Source: Halobellus rarus
GTDB taxonomy: Archaea; Halobacteriota; Halobacteria; Halobacteriales; Haloferacaceae
DNA length: 64,000 nt
Direction: 5' to 3'
NCBI RefSeq assembly: GCF_024494595.1
Contig: NZ_JANHDI010000008.1
Location: 81,527 to 145,526, forward strand
In this document: positions 9,401 through 16,341 of the stretch, piece by piece
Numbering within the stretch: the stretch's first letter is position 1
Layout of the letters: every line of letters starts with the position of its first letter
Position numbers and translations under genes: made by a program
The notes under the pieces: model-generated
What the model saw: only the letters and a program-made list of their open reading frames with translations
What the model was told of the DNA's origin: nothing
The model's database searches: none

Positions 9401-9506
9401 CCGTCTCGGGCACCGCTGAGGCGGTGTGCTTGTCCTCTTCGACTCGACAGCGATAGCTCAGCAGTATCAACAATCTCCTACAGAAGAGAGGTCATCAATA
9501 TTCGGC

Positions 9507-10922
9507 TCAGTGAGAGGTTCCATTTTCGAGAACGGCAACGACATCGGACAGATCGAAGAGGCGGAGATCATCACGCTCGTCTGCGGCTTCTTTGACGGAG
9601 GGTTTGAACCCAGAGCGGCTGAACAAGGCGAATTCATACGTGGGCTCACCATCCCCCGTGGGTGTCCAGTCGATGTGCTCCACGTCGTCTTCGAGATCTG
9701 AAAGCACATCATAGCGGAGGGGGGCGGTAGTGAATTTCACTTCACCAGCGATCAGCGTTGACTCGTCAGTCGGCGCGACGATATCCACCTCCCGGCTCTT
9801 GTACCACCACTGGCTTGGCACTTGTGTGAGCTGGTAGTCTGCATAGAGCGCCGGCACCGCCTGGTGACAGAGCGATTCGAACGTTTCGCTGACGAAGTCG
9901 GGCAATTCCGGTTCGATGAGATCCGCGTAGGCGTTCTCACCGTAGAGTTCGTACTGCCCCCCGCGGCCGTAGAGATAGCGGAAGTAAAACCGGAATACGG
10001 GATCTCGAATCCGGTATCGTGTCCGCTTGCTGCGTGCCGGATCGGCGAGTGCCGGATGGTGTTTCTCGATGATCTGAAGCGTTTCCAGCCGGTCGAAGTA
10101 GTACGACGTGTTGGTGCTCTCGATGCCGGCTCTCTGGGCGATCTCGTTTCGACGACGGTTCCCGCTAGCCATCGACTCCAGCACGGAAAAATACGTGTTC
10201 ACCTCATTGAGCTCCATCTGGAGGACGGTTTCGGGCTCGTCGTGGAGTGGGCCATCCGGATCGCACAGCAGCCGCGTGATGTTTTCTCCGAGGCTCTGTG
10301 ATGCATCGAGCGGGCTGAGATATCGGGGTGTGCCGCCGAAGACGCCATAGACGAACACCCGTTCTTCGGGATCGTACGTCGGCACGAACTCTTGGATGGA
10401 GCGAAACGGGAGCTGTGTGAGTTCGAGGCGGCCGTTCGGTGTCTGGGACACCCGGCCGTAGAGTGGTGCACCGCCATCGAGGACGTGGGTATGAATCATA
10501 CCGATCGCAGAGCCCGTGAGTACGAGCGTTGCCTGGCTCTCGTCGACAGCGGTATCCCACAGGTGCTGAATGATCGACGGGAGCCCCTCGTTCGATTCGA
10601 TAAGATACGGGAATTCGTCGATGACGATGATGGCATCTCTGTCGGCGAGGTACGCTAAGAGTGGCTCCCACTCCTCTTTGACGGCCGTGATGTCTGGATA
10701 CGTCGTCGCTGCTGCCTCGACGAACCGCCTGAGCTGTGTTGTCGCTGTTCCCTGGACTGCTTGATAGTATACGGCATCGTCGCGGTCGACAATCGATCGG
10801 CGGACGAGTTCGCTTTTGCCGATCTGGCGACGTCCATAGATGATTGCGAGTTCCGCAGCGCTACTCTCATAGAGGGTCTGTAACCGGTCGAGTTCATCGA
10901 TTCGATTGACGAACTGGTCCAT
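9507..10922 (-). CDS. Archaeal AAA ATPase with C-terminal nuclease-like domain (DUF234 type), paralog 1
   Basis: A 471-residue protein. Walker A is YGRRQIGKSEL (residues ~29-39), Walker B is IIVIDEFPYL (~98-107), and a sensor-like LVLTGSAIGM follows. After a winged-helix region near RAGIESTNTSYYFDRL, the C-terminus has EVDIVAPTDESTLIAGEVKF, the pattern of the DUF234/PD-(D/E)XK-like domain. These proteins occur in many copies in archaea, often in mobile or hypervariable regions; their role is unknown. A close paralog lies at 16342-17751. Two exact 15-bp tandem repeats sit 49-78 bases upstream of the start. Confidence 0.85.
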   Translation of the reverse strand: MDQFVNRIDELDRLQTLYESSAAELAIIYGRRQIGKSELVRRSIVDRDDAVYYQAVQGTATTQLRRFVEAAATTYPDITAVKEEWEPLLAYLADRDAIIVIDEFPYLIESNEGLPSIIQHLWDTAVDESQATLVLTGSAIGMIHTHVLDGGAPLYGRVSQTPNGRLELTQLPFRSIQEFVPTYDPEERVFVYGVFGGTPRYLSPLDASQSLGENITRLLCDPDGPLHDEPETVLQMELNEVNTYFSVLESMASGNRRRNEIAQRAGIESTNTSYYFDRLETLQIIEKHHPALADPARSKRTRYRIRDPVFRFYFRYLYGRGGQYELYGENAYADLIEPELPDFVSETFESLCHQAVPALYADYQLTQVPSQWWYKSREVDIVAPTDESTLIAGEVKFTTAPLRYDVLSDLEDDVEHIDWTPTGDGEPTYEFALFSRSGFKPSVKEAADERDDLRLFDLSDVVAVLENGTSH

Positions 10923-10970
10923 ACCCCCAGTTGTTGTGGGGACTACATATGCACTCCGATGTTAGAAGAC

Positions 10971-11000
10971 AAACAATAATAGTTTAAACAATAATAGTTG
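10971..11000 (-). promoter_or_regulatory. Two 15-bp tandem repeats upstream of DUF234 ATPase 1
   Basis: AAACAATAATAGTTT/G occurs twice back to back (10971-10985 and 10986-11000), differing only in the last base. It lies 49-78 bases before the ATPase start. The other ATPase paralog has a 15-bp tandem repeat at the same distance, so these are likely operators or iterons. Confidence 0.5.
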
Positions 11001-11043
11001 AAACTCTAAGAGAGATAGGCGTTGAAACAACACTCGATGGTAT

Positions 11044-11116
11044 AGATAGACTGGTGGCTGTGCCAACCAGCCGGTACTCCTATCCCCGCGCAAACTGGAC
11101 GCTGACTCGGAGCTAT
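11044..11116. repeat. 73-bp repeat, copy B
   Basis: Near-identical to 8032-8104. It borders the left end of the tnpB element at 11117. Confidence 0.8.
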
Positions 11117-11299
11117 CTGAATTGAGGCGCTAAGGCTTCTTCCTCAACGAGCGAGCGGAGCGAGTGAGTAGGGAGGAGATACAGCGTTCACGAGAGCTCT
11201 GCTCTCGTGTGCGAACGAGACGCGAAGCGTCTCGTCAACGCCGTCATCGTCTTTCATCAATGCGATACTGCCGGCCCGCAGGCCCACGTTATCGATAGC

Positions 11300-11330
11300 G
11301 TTATGTTTATACTTAGTTTAAATATAAATA
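11300..11330 (+). promoter_or_regulatory. Leaderless promoter of the tnpB element
   Basis: AT-only stretch with TTTATAC and TTTAAATATAAATA directly before the ATG at 11331. A TATA element about 25 bases before the start fits a leaderless haloarchaeal transcript. Confidence 0.5.
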
Positions 11331-11474
11331 ATGGATCGGTACGAGATTGAAGGGCACGAAGTCCACGAATCCGAGGTCAAACCTACCGGCAACGGAGCTC
11401 ACGTCCTCGTCCCGAAGAGATGGCGTGGTGCCACCGTCAAGGTCGTTCGCGTCACTGATCCATCCGACGAGTAG
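11331..11474 (+). CDS. DUF2080-family transposase-associated protein
   Basis: A 47-residue protein, MDRYEIEGHEVHESEVK, then GNGAHVLVPKRWRGATVKVV. This matches the small DUF2080 proteins that travel with haloarchaeal IS1341/IS605 elements. The fold suggests a short SpoVT/AbrB-like DNA-binding strand-helix unit, possibly a regulator of tnpB. It ends 3 bases before the tnpB start and shares its promoter. Confidence 0.75.
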   Translation: MDRYEIEGHEVHESEVKPTGNGAHVLVPKRWRGATVKVVRVTDPSDE

Positions 11475-11477
11475 ACT

Positions 11478-12707
11478 ATGCGCTACAACTACAGGTATCG
11501 ACTCAACCCAACCGACGAGCTCCACGAGCGATTATCGTGGACCGTCGATACCTGCCGACAGGTCTACAACCATTTCCTTCACCGACTCAACCGGGTAGAC
11601 GGGACCTCCGCTTACTCCGAACAGTCGCTTCTCCCCGACCTCAAACGTACGTGGGACGACTTGAAGGACGTTCACTCGAAGGTCCTTCAAAAAGTCGTAC
11701 AACGACTGTACGACAACCTCTCGACACTGAAGGGGCGGAAGGACAACGGCTACCGCGTCGGCGAACTGAAGTGGAAAGCTCCGCAGGAATATCGCTCGAT
11801 CACGTACAGTCAAACCGGCTTCAAGCTCAACAACACGAGCGGTCGGCCTGTACTCTCTCTTTCAAAGATCGGCGACATTCCAATGGCCTACCATCGAGAC
11901 GTCCCCGACGATGCCACGATCAAGGAGGTCGTTGTGAAACGGGAGCCTACGGGCGAGTGGTTCGCTGTTCTGGGAATCGAAACCGAGAACGACGCGCCGC
12001 CAAAACCCGAGCATCCCGAGAAATGCGTCGGTATCGACGTGGGAATTCTAAAGTACGCCCACGACAGCGACGGAACCGCCGTCGAAGGCCCCAAACTCTC
12101 CGAGGAACGCGAGCGGTTGGAACGCGCACAACGCGATCTCTCGCGGAAGGAACACGGCTCGGCGAACTACCGCACGCAACAGCGCGTAGTAGCCCGTCGC
12201 CATACCGACCTAAAGCGAAAGCGTCGGGACTTCCTGCACAAACTTTCGAACTACTACGCTCAGGGATACGACCTCGTAGCGGTCGAAGACCTCGACGCCA
12301 AGGGTCTGATGGAACTCCCGTCCAACAGTCGAAACCGTGCCGGAGCGGCGTGGGGGACGTTCCTGCAGATGTTGGTGTACAAGTGCGAACGCGAAGGAAC
12401 CCACTTTGTCGCCGTGAATCCACGTGGAACGACGAAAGAGTGTTCCAAGTGTGGCGTTTCGACCGACAAACCGCTGTGGGTCCGCGAGCACTCGTGTCCG
12501 TCATGCGGATTCGAGGCGGACCGCGACCTCAACGCAGCGTACAACATCCTTTCACGCGGACTCGATCAGGTAGGGGTGGTTCACCCCGATTCAATGCCTG
12601 CGGAGACTGCGCTCCCTACGGGAACCGATTCGGTTCCTGCAAAGCGCGTCATCGAAACAGGAAGCCCCGTCCTCAGCGAGGCCGTCAGGCCGAGCAGGGC
12701 GGGGTAG
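11478..12707 (+). CDS. tnpB: RNA-guided endonuclease TnpB (IS1341-type)
   Basis: A 409-residue TnpB, full length. RuvC-like residues are visible: Asp in CVGIDVGILKYA, Glu in LVAVEDLDAKGL and Asp in ADRDLNAAYNI. A four-Cys zinc ribbon runs from CSKCGVSTDKP to CPSCGFEA. TnpB proteins are RNA-guided DNA nucleases that use an RNA made from the 3' end of their own gene and help transposons persist by cutting empty donor sites; that is family knowledge. The catalytic set looks intact. It is 60-70% similar by eye to the tnpB at 54177. The stop lies 5 bases before the element end. Confidence 0.93.
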   Translation: MRYNYRYRLNPTDELHERLSWTVDTCRQVYNHFLHRLNRVDGTSAYSEQSLLPDLKRTWDDLKDVHSKVLQKVVQRLYDNLSTLKGRKDNGYRVGELKWKAPQEYRSITYSQTGFKLNNTSGRPVLSLSKIGDIPMAYHRDVPDDATIKEVVVKREPTGEWFAVLGIETENDAPPKPEHPEKCVGIDVGILKYAHDSDGTAVEGPKLSEERERLERAQRDLSRKEHGSANYRTQQRVVARRHTDLKRKRRDFLHKLSNYYAQGYDLVAVEDLDAKGLMELPSNSRNRAGAAWGTFLQMLVYKCEREGTHFVAVNPRGTTKECSKCGVSTDKPLWVREHSCPSCGFEADRDLNAAYNILSRGLDQVGVVHPDSMPAETALPTGTDSVPAKRVIETGSPVLSEAVRPSRAG

Positions 12708-12735
12708 TTCACTAAGTACCACGCCGCTGAATCTA
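12600..12735 (+). ncRNA. Probable omega-RNA (guide RNA) of the tnpB element
   Basis: The tnpB 3' end and right end can fold: a hairpin GGGAACC-GATTC-GGTTCCT (12620-12638), a GGCC-GTCA-GGCC hairpin (near 12681-12692) and an outer stem CCCCGTCCT/AGGGCGGGG. The same loops occur in the second element with compensating base changes. The guide would start right after TTCAC at 12713. The 5' limit is unknown. Confidence 0.5.
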
Positions 12736-12740
12736 ACGAT

Positions 12741-12989
12741 ATGAGCAGCATCGATCTCCCGTCGGACGTGCTGGACGCGATCGCGGCACCGCCGGAGGAT
12801 CGCGAACCGATCGTCCGGCAGGAACTCGCGGTGTCGCTGTATCGGGAAGGATACCTGTCCTTCGGGAAGGCACGAGAGCTAGCCGGTCTCTCGAAGGCGG
12901 AGTTCCACCGGCTTCTCGGTGAACGCGAGGTGGAGCGACACTATACTGAGGAGGATCTCGCGCTCGACGTCGAGTACGCGCGAGAATGA
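12741..12989 (+). CDS. UPF0175 antitoxin
   Basis: An 82-residue protein. The core SLYREGYLSFGKARELAGLSKAEFHRLL is the small helix-turn-helix typical of UPF0175 proteins, the usual antitoxin partner of DUF3368 PIN toxins. It should bind its own promoter and neutralise the toxin encoded next. It overlaps the toxin start by 4 bases (ATGA), so translation is coupled. A tnpB element ends 28 bases upstream of the ATG and has probably replaced or displaced the native promoter. Confidence 0.85.
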   Translation: MSSIDLPSDVLDAIAAPPEDREPIVRQELAVSLYREGYLSFGKARELAGLSKAEFHRLLGEREVERHYTEEDLALDVEYARE

Positions 12990-13465
12990 CGGTCGTCTCG
13001 AACACGTCACCGCTGTTGAATCTGGCACTCATCGAGCGGCTTCGCCTGATCGACGCCCAGTTCGGTGAGGTGGTCGTTCCGACGGCGGTCTGGAACAAGC
13101 TCACAGCCGGGTTCGACGGCCGCGACCGCATCGAAGCGTTCCGCGATCAGGGCGGGATTCGAGTCGTGTCGCCGGACCCGACGGACCTCCGAATTGAGTT
13201 CGAGCGGGAACTCGATCACGGAGAGGCTGCGGCCATCGCGTACGCCATCGACATCGACGCGGACCGGGTGCTCATCGACGAGCGTGAAGGCCGGGCGACC
13301 GCTACGCGTCACGACGTACCGGTGACCGGCGTTGTGGGGATCCTCCTCCAGGCGTCCAGCCGGGGAAAAGTCGACCTCGAAACGGAACTCGACGCGCTCC
13401 GCGAGGCGGGCTTTTGGATCTCGGACGCACTGTACGAACGCGCGCTCGAGATGGACGCAGAGTGA
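12986..13465 (+). CDS. PIN-domain toxin (DUF3368)
   Basis: A 159-residue protein of the DUF3368 branch of PIN ribonucleases. VVSNTSPLLNLALI opens the fold, with its acidic/Asn metal position, and LDHGEAAAIAYA and VLIDEREGR supply the further acidic residues of the Mg-dependent site. PIN toxins of such pairs usually cut RNA. The C-terminus has the family's final helix ISDALYERALE. It is the second gene of a two-gene operon with the UPF0175 antitoxin. Confidence 0.85.
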   Translation: MTVVSNTSPLLNLALIERLRLIDAQFGEVVVPTAVWNKLTAGFDGRDRIEAFRDQGGIRVVSPDPTDLRIEFERELDHGEAAAIAYAIDIDADRVLIDEREGRATATRHDVPVTGVVGILLQASSRGKVDLETELDALREAGFWISDALYERALEMDAE

Positions 13466-13541
13466 GCACCGTCGCTCCCGGCCAGAATACAGGTCCGACG
13501 CCAGGCACAACGTTGAAACGGCTACGCGCGGCGTCTCGCAT

Positions 13542-14240
13542 ATGGACGCGGTCATCCCTGCTGCCGGGCCAGGCAGTCGACTCGGCGAACTGACGGCGGA
13601 CCGACCGAAGGGGCTCGTCGACGTTGCGGGGCGGCCCCTGCTCGCGCACGTCTTCGAGACGGCAGTGGACGCTGGGGCCGACGAGCTGGTCGTGATTGTT
13701 GGGTACGAGGCGGCCCAGATCGTCGACCGGTTCGGCGACGCCTTCGAGGGAGTCCCAATCACGTACGTCCACCAGCGCGAGCGGCTGGGTCTCGGCCACG
13801 CCGTGTTACAGGCCGAGCCGTATGTCGACGGGACGTTTCTCCTATTGAACGGTGACAACGTCTTCGCCGAAAGCGTCGAACCGGCGGTGAAGGCTGTCGG
13901 GGAGGCGGACGTCGCGCTCGCTGTCGAGGAGGTGTCGCCCGCAGTCGCGAAGACGACCGGTGTGATACGGACGGACGAAACAGGAGATGTGACGGGAATC
14001 GTCGAGAAGCCGGCCGAGCCGTCGTCGGCCCTCGTCACGACCGGGTGTTACGTCCTGCCTGAGGACGCCTTTCACGCGTGTGCGCTGCTCCGGCCGTCGG
14101 CCGAGGGAGAGTACCAACTGAGCGAGGCCGTAGGGCTATTGGTGCGGGCGGGGTACGAGGTCTCGACAGTGCGGCTCGGTGAGCGCGTGAACGTGAACAC
14201 GCCGGAGGACGTTGAACGGGCGGGCGAGTTGGTCGACTGA
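13542..14240 (+). CDS. Sugar-phosphate nucleotidyltransferase (AglF/GlmU N-domain type)
   Basis: A 232-residue enzyme that makes a nucleotide sugar from a sugar-1-phosphate and an NTP. The start at 13542 opens the signature AAGPGSRLGELTADRPKGL, with the catalytic Arg and Lys; later come LGLGHAVLQAE, LNGDNVF for metal binding and VEKPAEP. There is no left-handed beta-helix, so only the transferase domain is present. AglF of Haloferax (UTP:glucose-1-phosphate) is one model, but the exact sugar cannot be read from sequence. It lies between the toxin-antitoxin pair and the replication-origin boxes and has its own start region. Confidence 0.8.
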   Translation: MDAVIPAAGPGSRLGELTADRPKGLVDVAGRPLLAHVFETAVDAGADELVVIVGYEAAQIVDRFGDAFEGVPITYVHQRERLGLGHAVLQAEPYVDGTFLLLNGDNVFAESVEPAVKAVGEADVALAVEEVSPAVAKTTGVIRTDETGDVTGIVEKPAEPSSALVTTGCYVLPEDAFHACALLRPSAEGEYQLSEAVGLLVRAGYEVSTVRLGERVNVNTPEDVERAGELVD

Positions 14241-14298
14241 CAGCAGTCTATGTCTTGTGCTTGCCTCTCTGGCGATGATGGCGTGATCGGTTCGGAGT

Positions 14299-14320
14299 GA
14301 GAGAGTACGTTTCGTGTGCT
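14299..14320 (-). repeat. ORB-like box, outer left
   Basis: Minus strand reads AGCACACGAAACGTACTCTC. It is the partner of the outer right box at 17983, with which it shares the AGCACACGAAA variant. Confidence 0.65.
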
Positions 14321-14399
14321 TTCCGTCTTGGCCTCGGAAAATACGAGGATATGACGGGCGAGCTAGCGGGCCAGTGGAGCAAAGTGAGGCGAGTACTCG

Positions 14400-14521
14400 A
14401 CACCCCACCGCGTCGAGTGCTTTCTCACTGGGGCAGCAGTCGGACCCCACACCCCACTATGTCGAGTGTTCTCGGGGACAACCAACGACAAGTCTCGTGT
14501 CACACCCCACCGCATCACGTG
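14400..14521 (+). repeat. Three direct copies of a 20-bp ACACCCCAC box
   Basis: ACACCCCACCGCGTCGAGTG (14400), ACACCCCACTATGTCGAGTG (14449) and ACACCCCACCGCATCACGTG (14502) are spaced about 50 bp apart. ACACCCC followed by a GTG-type end recalls the reverse complement of general haloarchaeal origin boxes, which carry GAGGGGTGT; that link is inferred. Confidence 0.55.
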
Positions 14522-14720
14522 TTCGACGTGGATGACGCTCGCGTTCGAGCAGGAGACCCCGGAGCAGATACGGGAGGTGTAGCCGCTGTATCGACGTATT
14601 GCGGAGGGATCCAAGTTGGAGCGCGTGCGCTGACGGTGGCGGGGGACACACCTCGTTTCGTCTGTCCTGGAAACGGCCCCGGCAGGGTTCCCTTGATTAC
14701 CACTCGCTCACTAGCAAAGC

Positions 14721-14744
14721 GAGAGAGTACGTTTCGTCTGTCTT
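14721..14744 (-). repeat. ORB-like box, inner left
   Basis: Minus strand reads AGACAGACGAAACGTACTCT then CTC. It is identical in its core to the boxes at 16167 and 16285 but inverted, and it lies just beyond the 3' end of orc1. Confidence 0.7.
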
Positions 14745-14756
14745 CCCGCCGAAGTG

Positions 14757-15956
14757 TCACGGGTCGCGTTCCGCTTCGATCTCTCCTCTGATGTCGAGAA
14801 CGATCTCGGGGTCGAGATCGAGGCCGTATTCGTAGTATCTGCCGCCGCTCTCGCCGCGATTCCGATCACTTCGTCGCAGGAACCCAAGCATATGGAGGTC
14901 CGAGAGGTGGTTCTGGATGCTCTTGAGTGTCGTGAGTGGGTCCACGGCGTGCGAATCCGCTACGCTCTCGTATCGGGTCTTGATTGTCTTCGAACGGGCT
15001 GGCGTCTTCTCACGCTGCTCGAGATATGCGAGCGTTTCGAGCAGCAGTTGGGCGTGCTGGGTCTGATCGCGGATCCGATTTCGCAATCGACCGCGTTGGA
15101 CGAGTTCCTGGGCTTCGATAATATGTGAATCATCGACGTAAGGATCGCCTTGCTTTTTCGCCACCTCGCCGCCGACTCTGAGGAGGTCGATTGCTTGACG
15201 TGCGTTCCCTCGATCCTTCGCTGCGATCGCCGCCGCCCTCGCGACGGCCGAGTCGTCACAGACGCCGTCGACGAACGCACGATCGGCACGATCGGCGAGT
15301 ATCGCTCGAAGTTCGCTTGCGTCGTACGGGCTGAACGAAATCTCGGCTTCCATCAGCGTGTCCTTGACCTTTGGCGAGAGGCCCTGTCGAAACGTATAGT
15401 TGTTGCTGATCCCGATGACGCCGACCTTCGAGTCCGTGATATGACCGATCGAGCGTGCCCGCGGGAGTTCATACAGAAGCGTATCGACGTCGCCGAGGTG
15501 ATCGATCTCGTCGAACACGACGAGGTGTGTCCCACCCCGCCGGTCGAGTTGCGCATACAGTTCCTCGAATGCGTCGGCCGTACTGAGCCCACGTTTCGGG
15601 AATTCACTCGCCGTCTCCGGGAGCAGCTCGTTGACGAGCGTTCGGACGACAGAGTATACGGTCTTTCCGTTACAGTTCAGTTCGTGGACGAACAGTTCAT
15701 CGGCGTCAGGACGCTCCGTGACTTCGTCTCGAAGCGCCTCCATCATATACTTCGTCACCGCGGTCTTACCGAGTCCGGCCCTCCCGTACAACATTACGTT
15801 CTGTGGCGTTCGGCCGAAGAGAACGTCCTCGAGCGCGTGGCGATACTCGTCGATCTCATCGTCACGCTCGAGTATCCGATCGGGCTGGTAGTCTTCGGAG
15901 AGGACCTCTTTGGCGGCGAAGATCGAACGCTCGATGTCGCTGAACGGCCCGTCCAT
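14757..15956 (-). CDS. orc1: Orc1/Cdc6 replication initiator
   Basis: Archaeal origin-binding initiator of 399 residues from the ATG at 15956. I prefer this start (MDGPFSDIERSIFAAKEVL) to an ATG 15 bases upstream because a TATATTTAAA box lies about 30 bases before it, fitting a nearly leaderless transcript, and because family members start this way. Walker A is GRAGLGKT (58-65), Walker B is LVVFDEIDHL and sensor 1 is GVIGISNNY. The C-terminal winged helix around LSDLHMLGFLRR contacts origin boxes. Boxes of one sequence family lie on both sides, so this gene very likely marks and serves its own origin. Confidence 0.95.
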   Translation of the reverse strand: MDGPFSDIERSIFAAKEVLSEDYQPDRILERDDEIDEYRHALEDVLFGRTPQNVMLYGRAGLGKTAVTKYMMEALRDEVTERPDADELFVHELNCNGKTVYSVVRTLVNELLPETASEFPKRGLSTADAFEELYAQLDRRGGTHLVVFDEIDHLGDVDTLLYELPRARSIGHITDSKVGVIGISNNYTFRQGLSPKVKDTLMEAEISFSPYDASELRAILADRADRAFVDGVCDDSAVARAAAIAAKDRGNARQAIDLLRVGGEVAKKQGDPYVDDSHIIEAQELVQRGRLRNRIRDQTQHAQLLLETLAYLEQREKTPARSKTIKTRYESVADSHAVDPLTTLKSIQNHLSDLHMLGFLRRSDRNRGESGGRYYEYGLDLDPEIVLDIRGEIEAERDP

Positions 15957-15982
15957 TTGTCTATTCGTCATAAGTCACTAGG

Positions 15983-15992
15983 CATATTTAAA
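15983..15992 (-). promoter_or_regulatory. TATA box of orc1
   Basis: TTTAAATATG on the minus strand, centred about 32 bases before the ATG at 15956. This placement supports that start. Confidence 0.55.
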
Positions 15993-16082
15993 GCCTGCTT
16001 TTGTTTGTCTCGTTTGTCTTCATTCATTGCGCAACATCACTCAACGCCCACCGAGACGATATTTGATCACCACTTCGTCAGA

Positions 16083-16105
16083 AGACAGACGAAATCTACT
16101 CTCTC
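16083..16105 (+). repeat. ORB-like box, right 1
   Basis: AGACAGACGAAATCTACTCT then CTC. It differs from the consensus in the TC/CG step in the middle, as does the outer right box. Confidence 0.7.
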
Positions 16106-16166
16106 CTTTCTGAACGAGCACGGAGCCGAGTGACCGCGGTCGTTCTATAGCCGGGATCGCAATCGA

Positions 16167-16189
16167 AGACAGACGAAACGTACTCTCTC
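16167..16189 (+). repeat. ORB-like box, right 2
   Basis: ACAGACGAAACGTACTCTC core. Identical over 23 bases to the box at 16285. Confidence 0.75.
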
Positions 16190-16284
16190 CCTCCGAATGT
16201 GTATTCGTCGACCTACGGACGCGTAGAAAGGATCCGACACGAGCCCACTGGCAGATTAACCAAGATCCACTGCTGGGGAGATCG

Positions 16285-16307
16285 AGACAGACGAAACGTA
16301 CTCTCTC
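16285..16307 (+). repeat. ORB-like box, right 3
   Basis: ACAGACGAAACGTACTCTC core, identical to 16167 and inverted relative to 14721. It lies 35 bases from the end of the DUF234 ATPase 2 gene. Confidence 0.75.
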
Positions 16308-16341
16308 ACTGACCTAGTGTGTCGACGAGGTCGTGGATCCG

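Larger units (their letters stand above)
11117..12712 (+). mobile_element. IS1341-type element (tnpB without tnpA)
   Basis: A 1596-bp element of the IS200/IS605 group. The left end starts CTGAATTGAGGCGCTAAG with a subterminal hairpin; the right end closes with GGGGTAGTTCAC. Boundaries were set by comparison with the element at 53599-55436, whose ends are fixed by the gene it interrupts. It carries a 47-codon accessory gene and tnpB but no tnpA, so movement would need a transposase in trans. It sits 28 bp upstream of the toxin-antitoxin operon. Confidence 0.8.
14241..14756. other. Origin-flanking repeat region downstream of orc1
   Basis: 516 bp without a gene. It holds two inverted origin-recognition-like boxes (14299 and 14721) and a three-copy GC-rich repeat (14400-14521). 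No frame here resembles a protein. Confidence 0.6.
15957..16341. other. Putative replication origin core
   Basis: 385 bp with no gene between orc1 and the divergent-side ATPase. It holds the orc1 promoter, AT-richer DNA with TTTGTTTGTCTCGTTTGTCTT, and three same-direction boxes at 16083, 16167 and 16285. An initiator gene, an AT-rich stretch and repeated boxes together make the classic haloarchaeal origin layout. Confidence 0.7.

Noticed and set aside
11537..12715. A 392-codon plus-strand frame overlapping tnpB
   Set aside because: Arg- and Pro-rich out-of-frame shadow; tnpB in the other frame has full catalytic motifs.
13007..14038. A 343-codon minus-strand frame across the PIN toxin and the nucleotidyltransferase
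   Set aside because: Ser/Thr/Arg-rich antisense shadow of two well-supported genes.
15150..16133. A 327-codon plus-strand frame over orc1 and the origin
   Set aside because: Antisense to orc1 motifs, and it would run through the ORB boxes; no family features.
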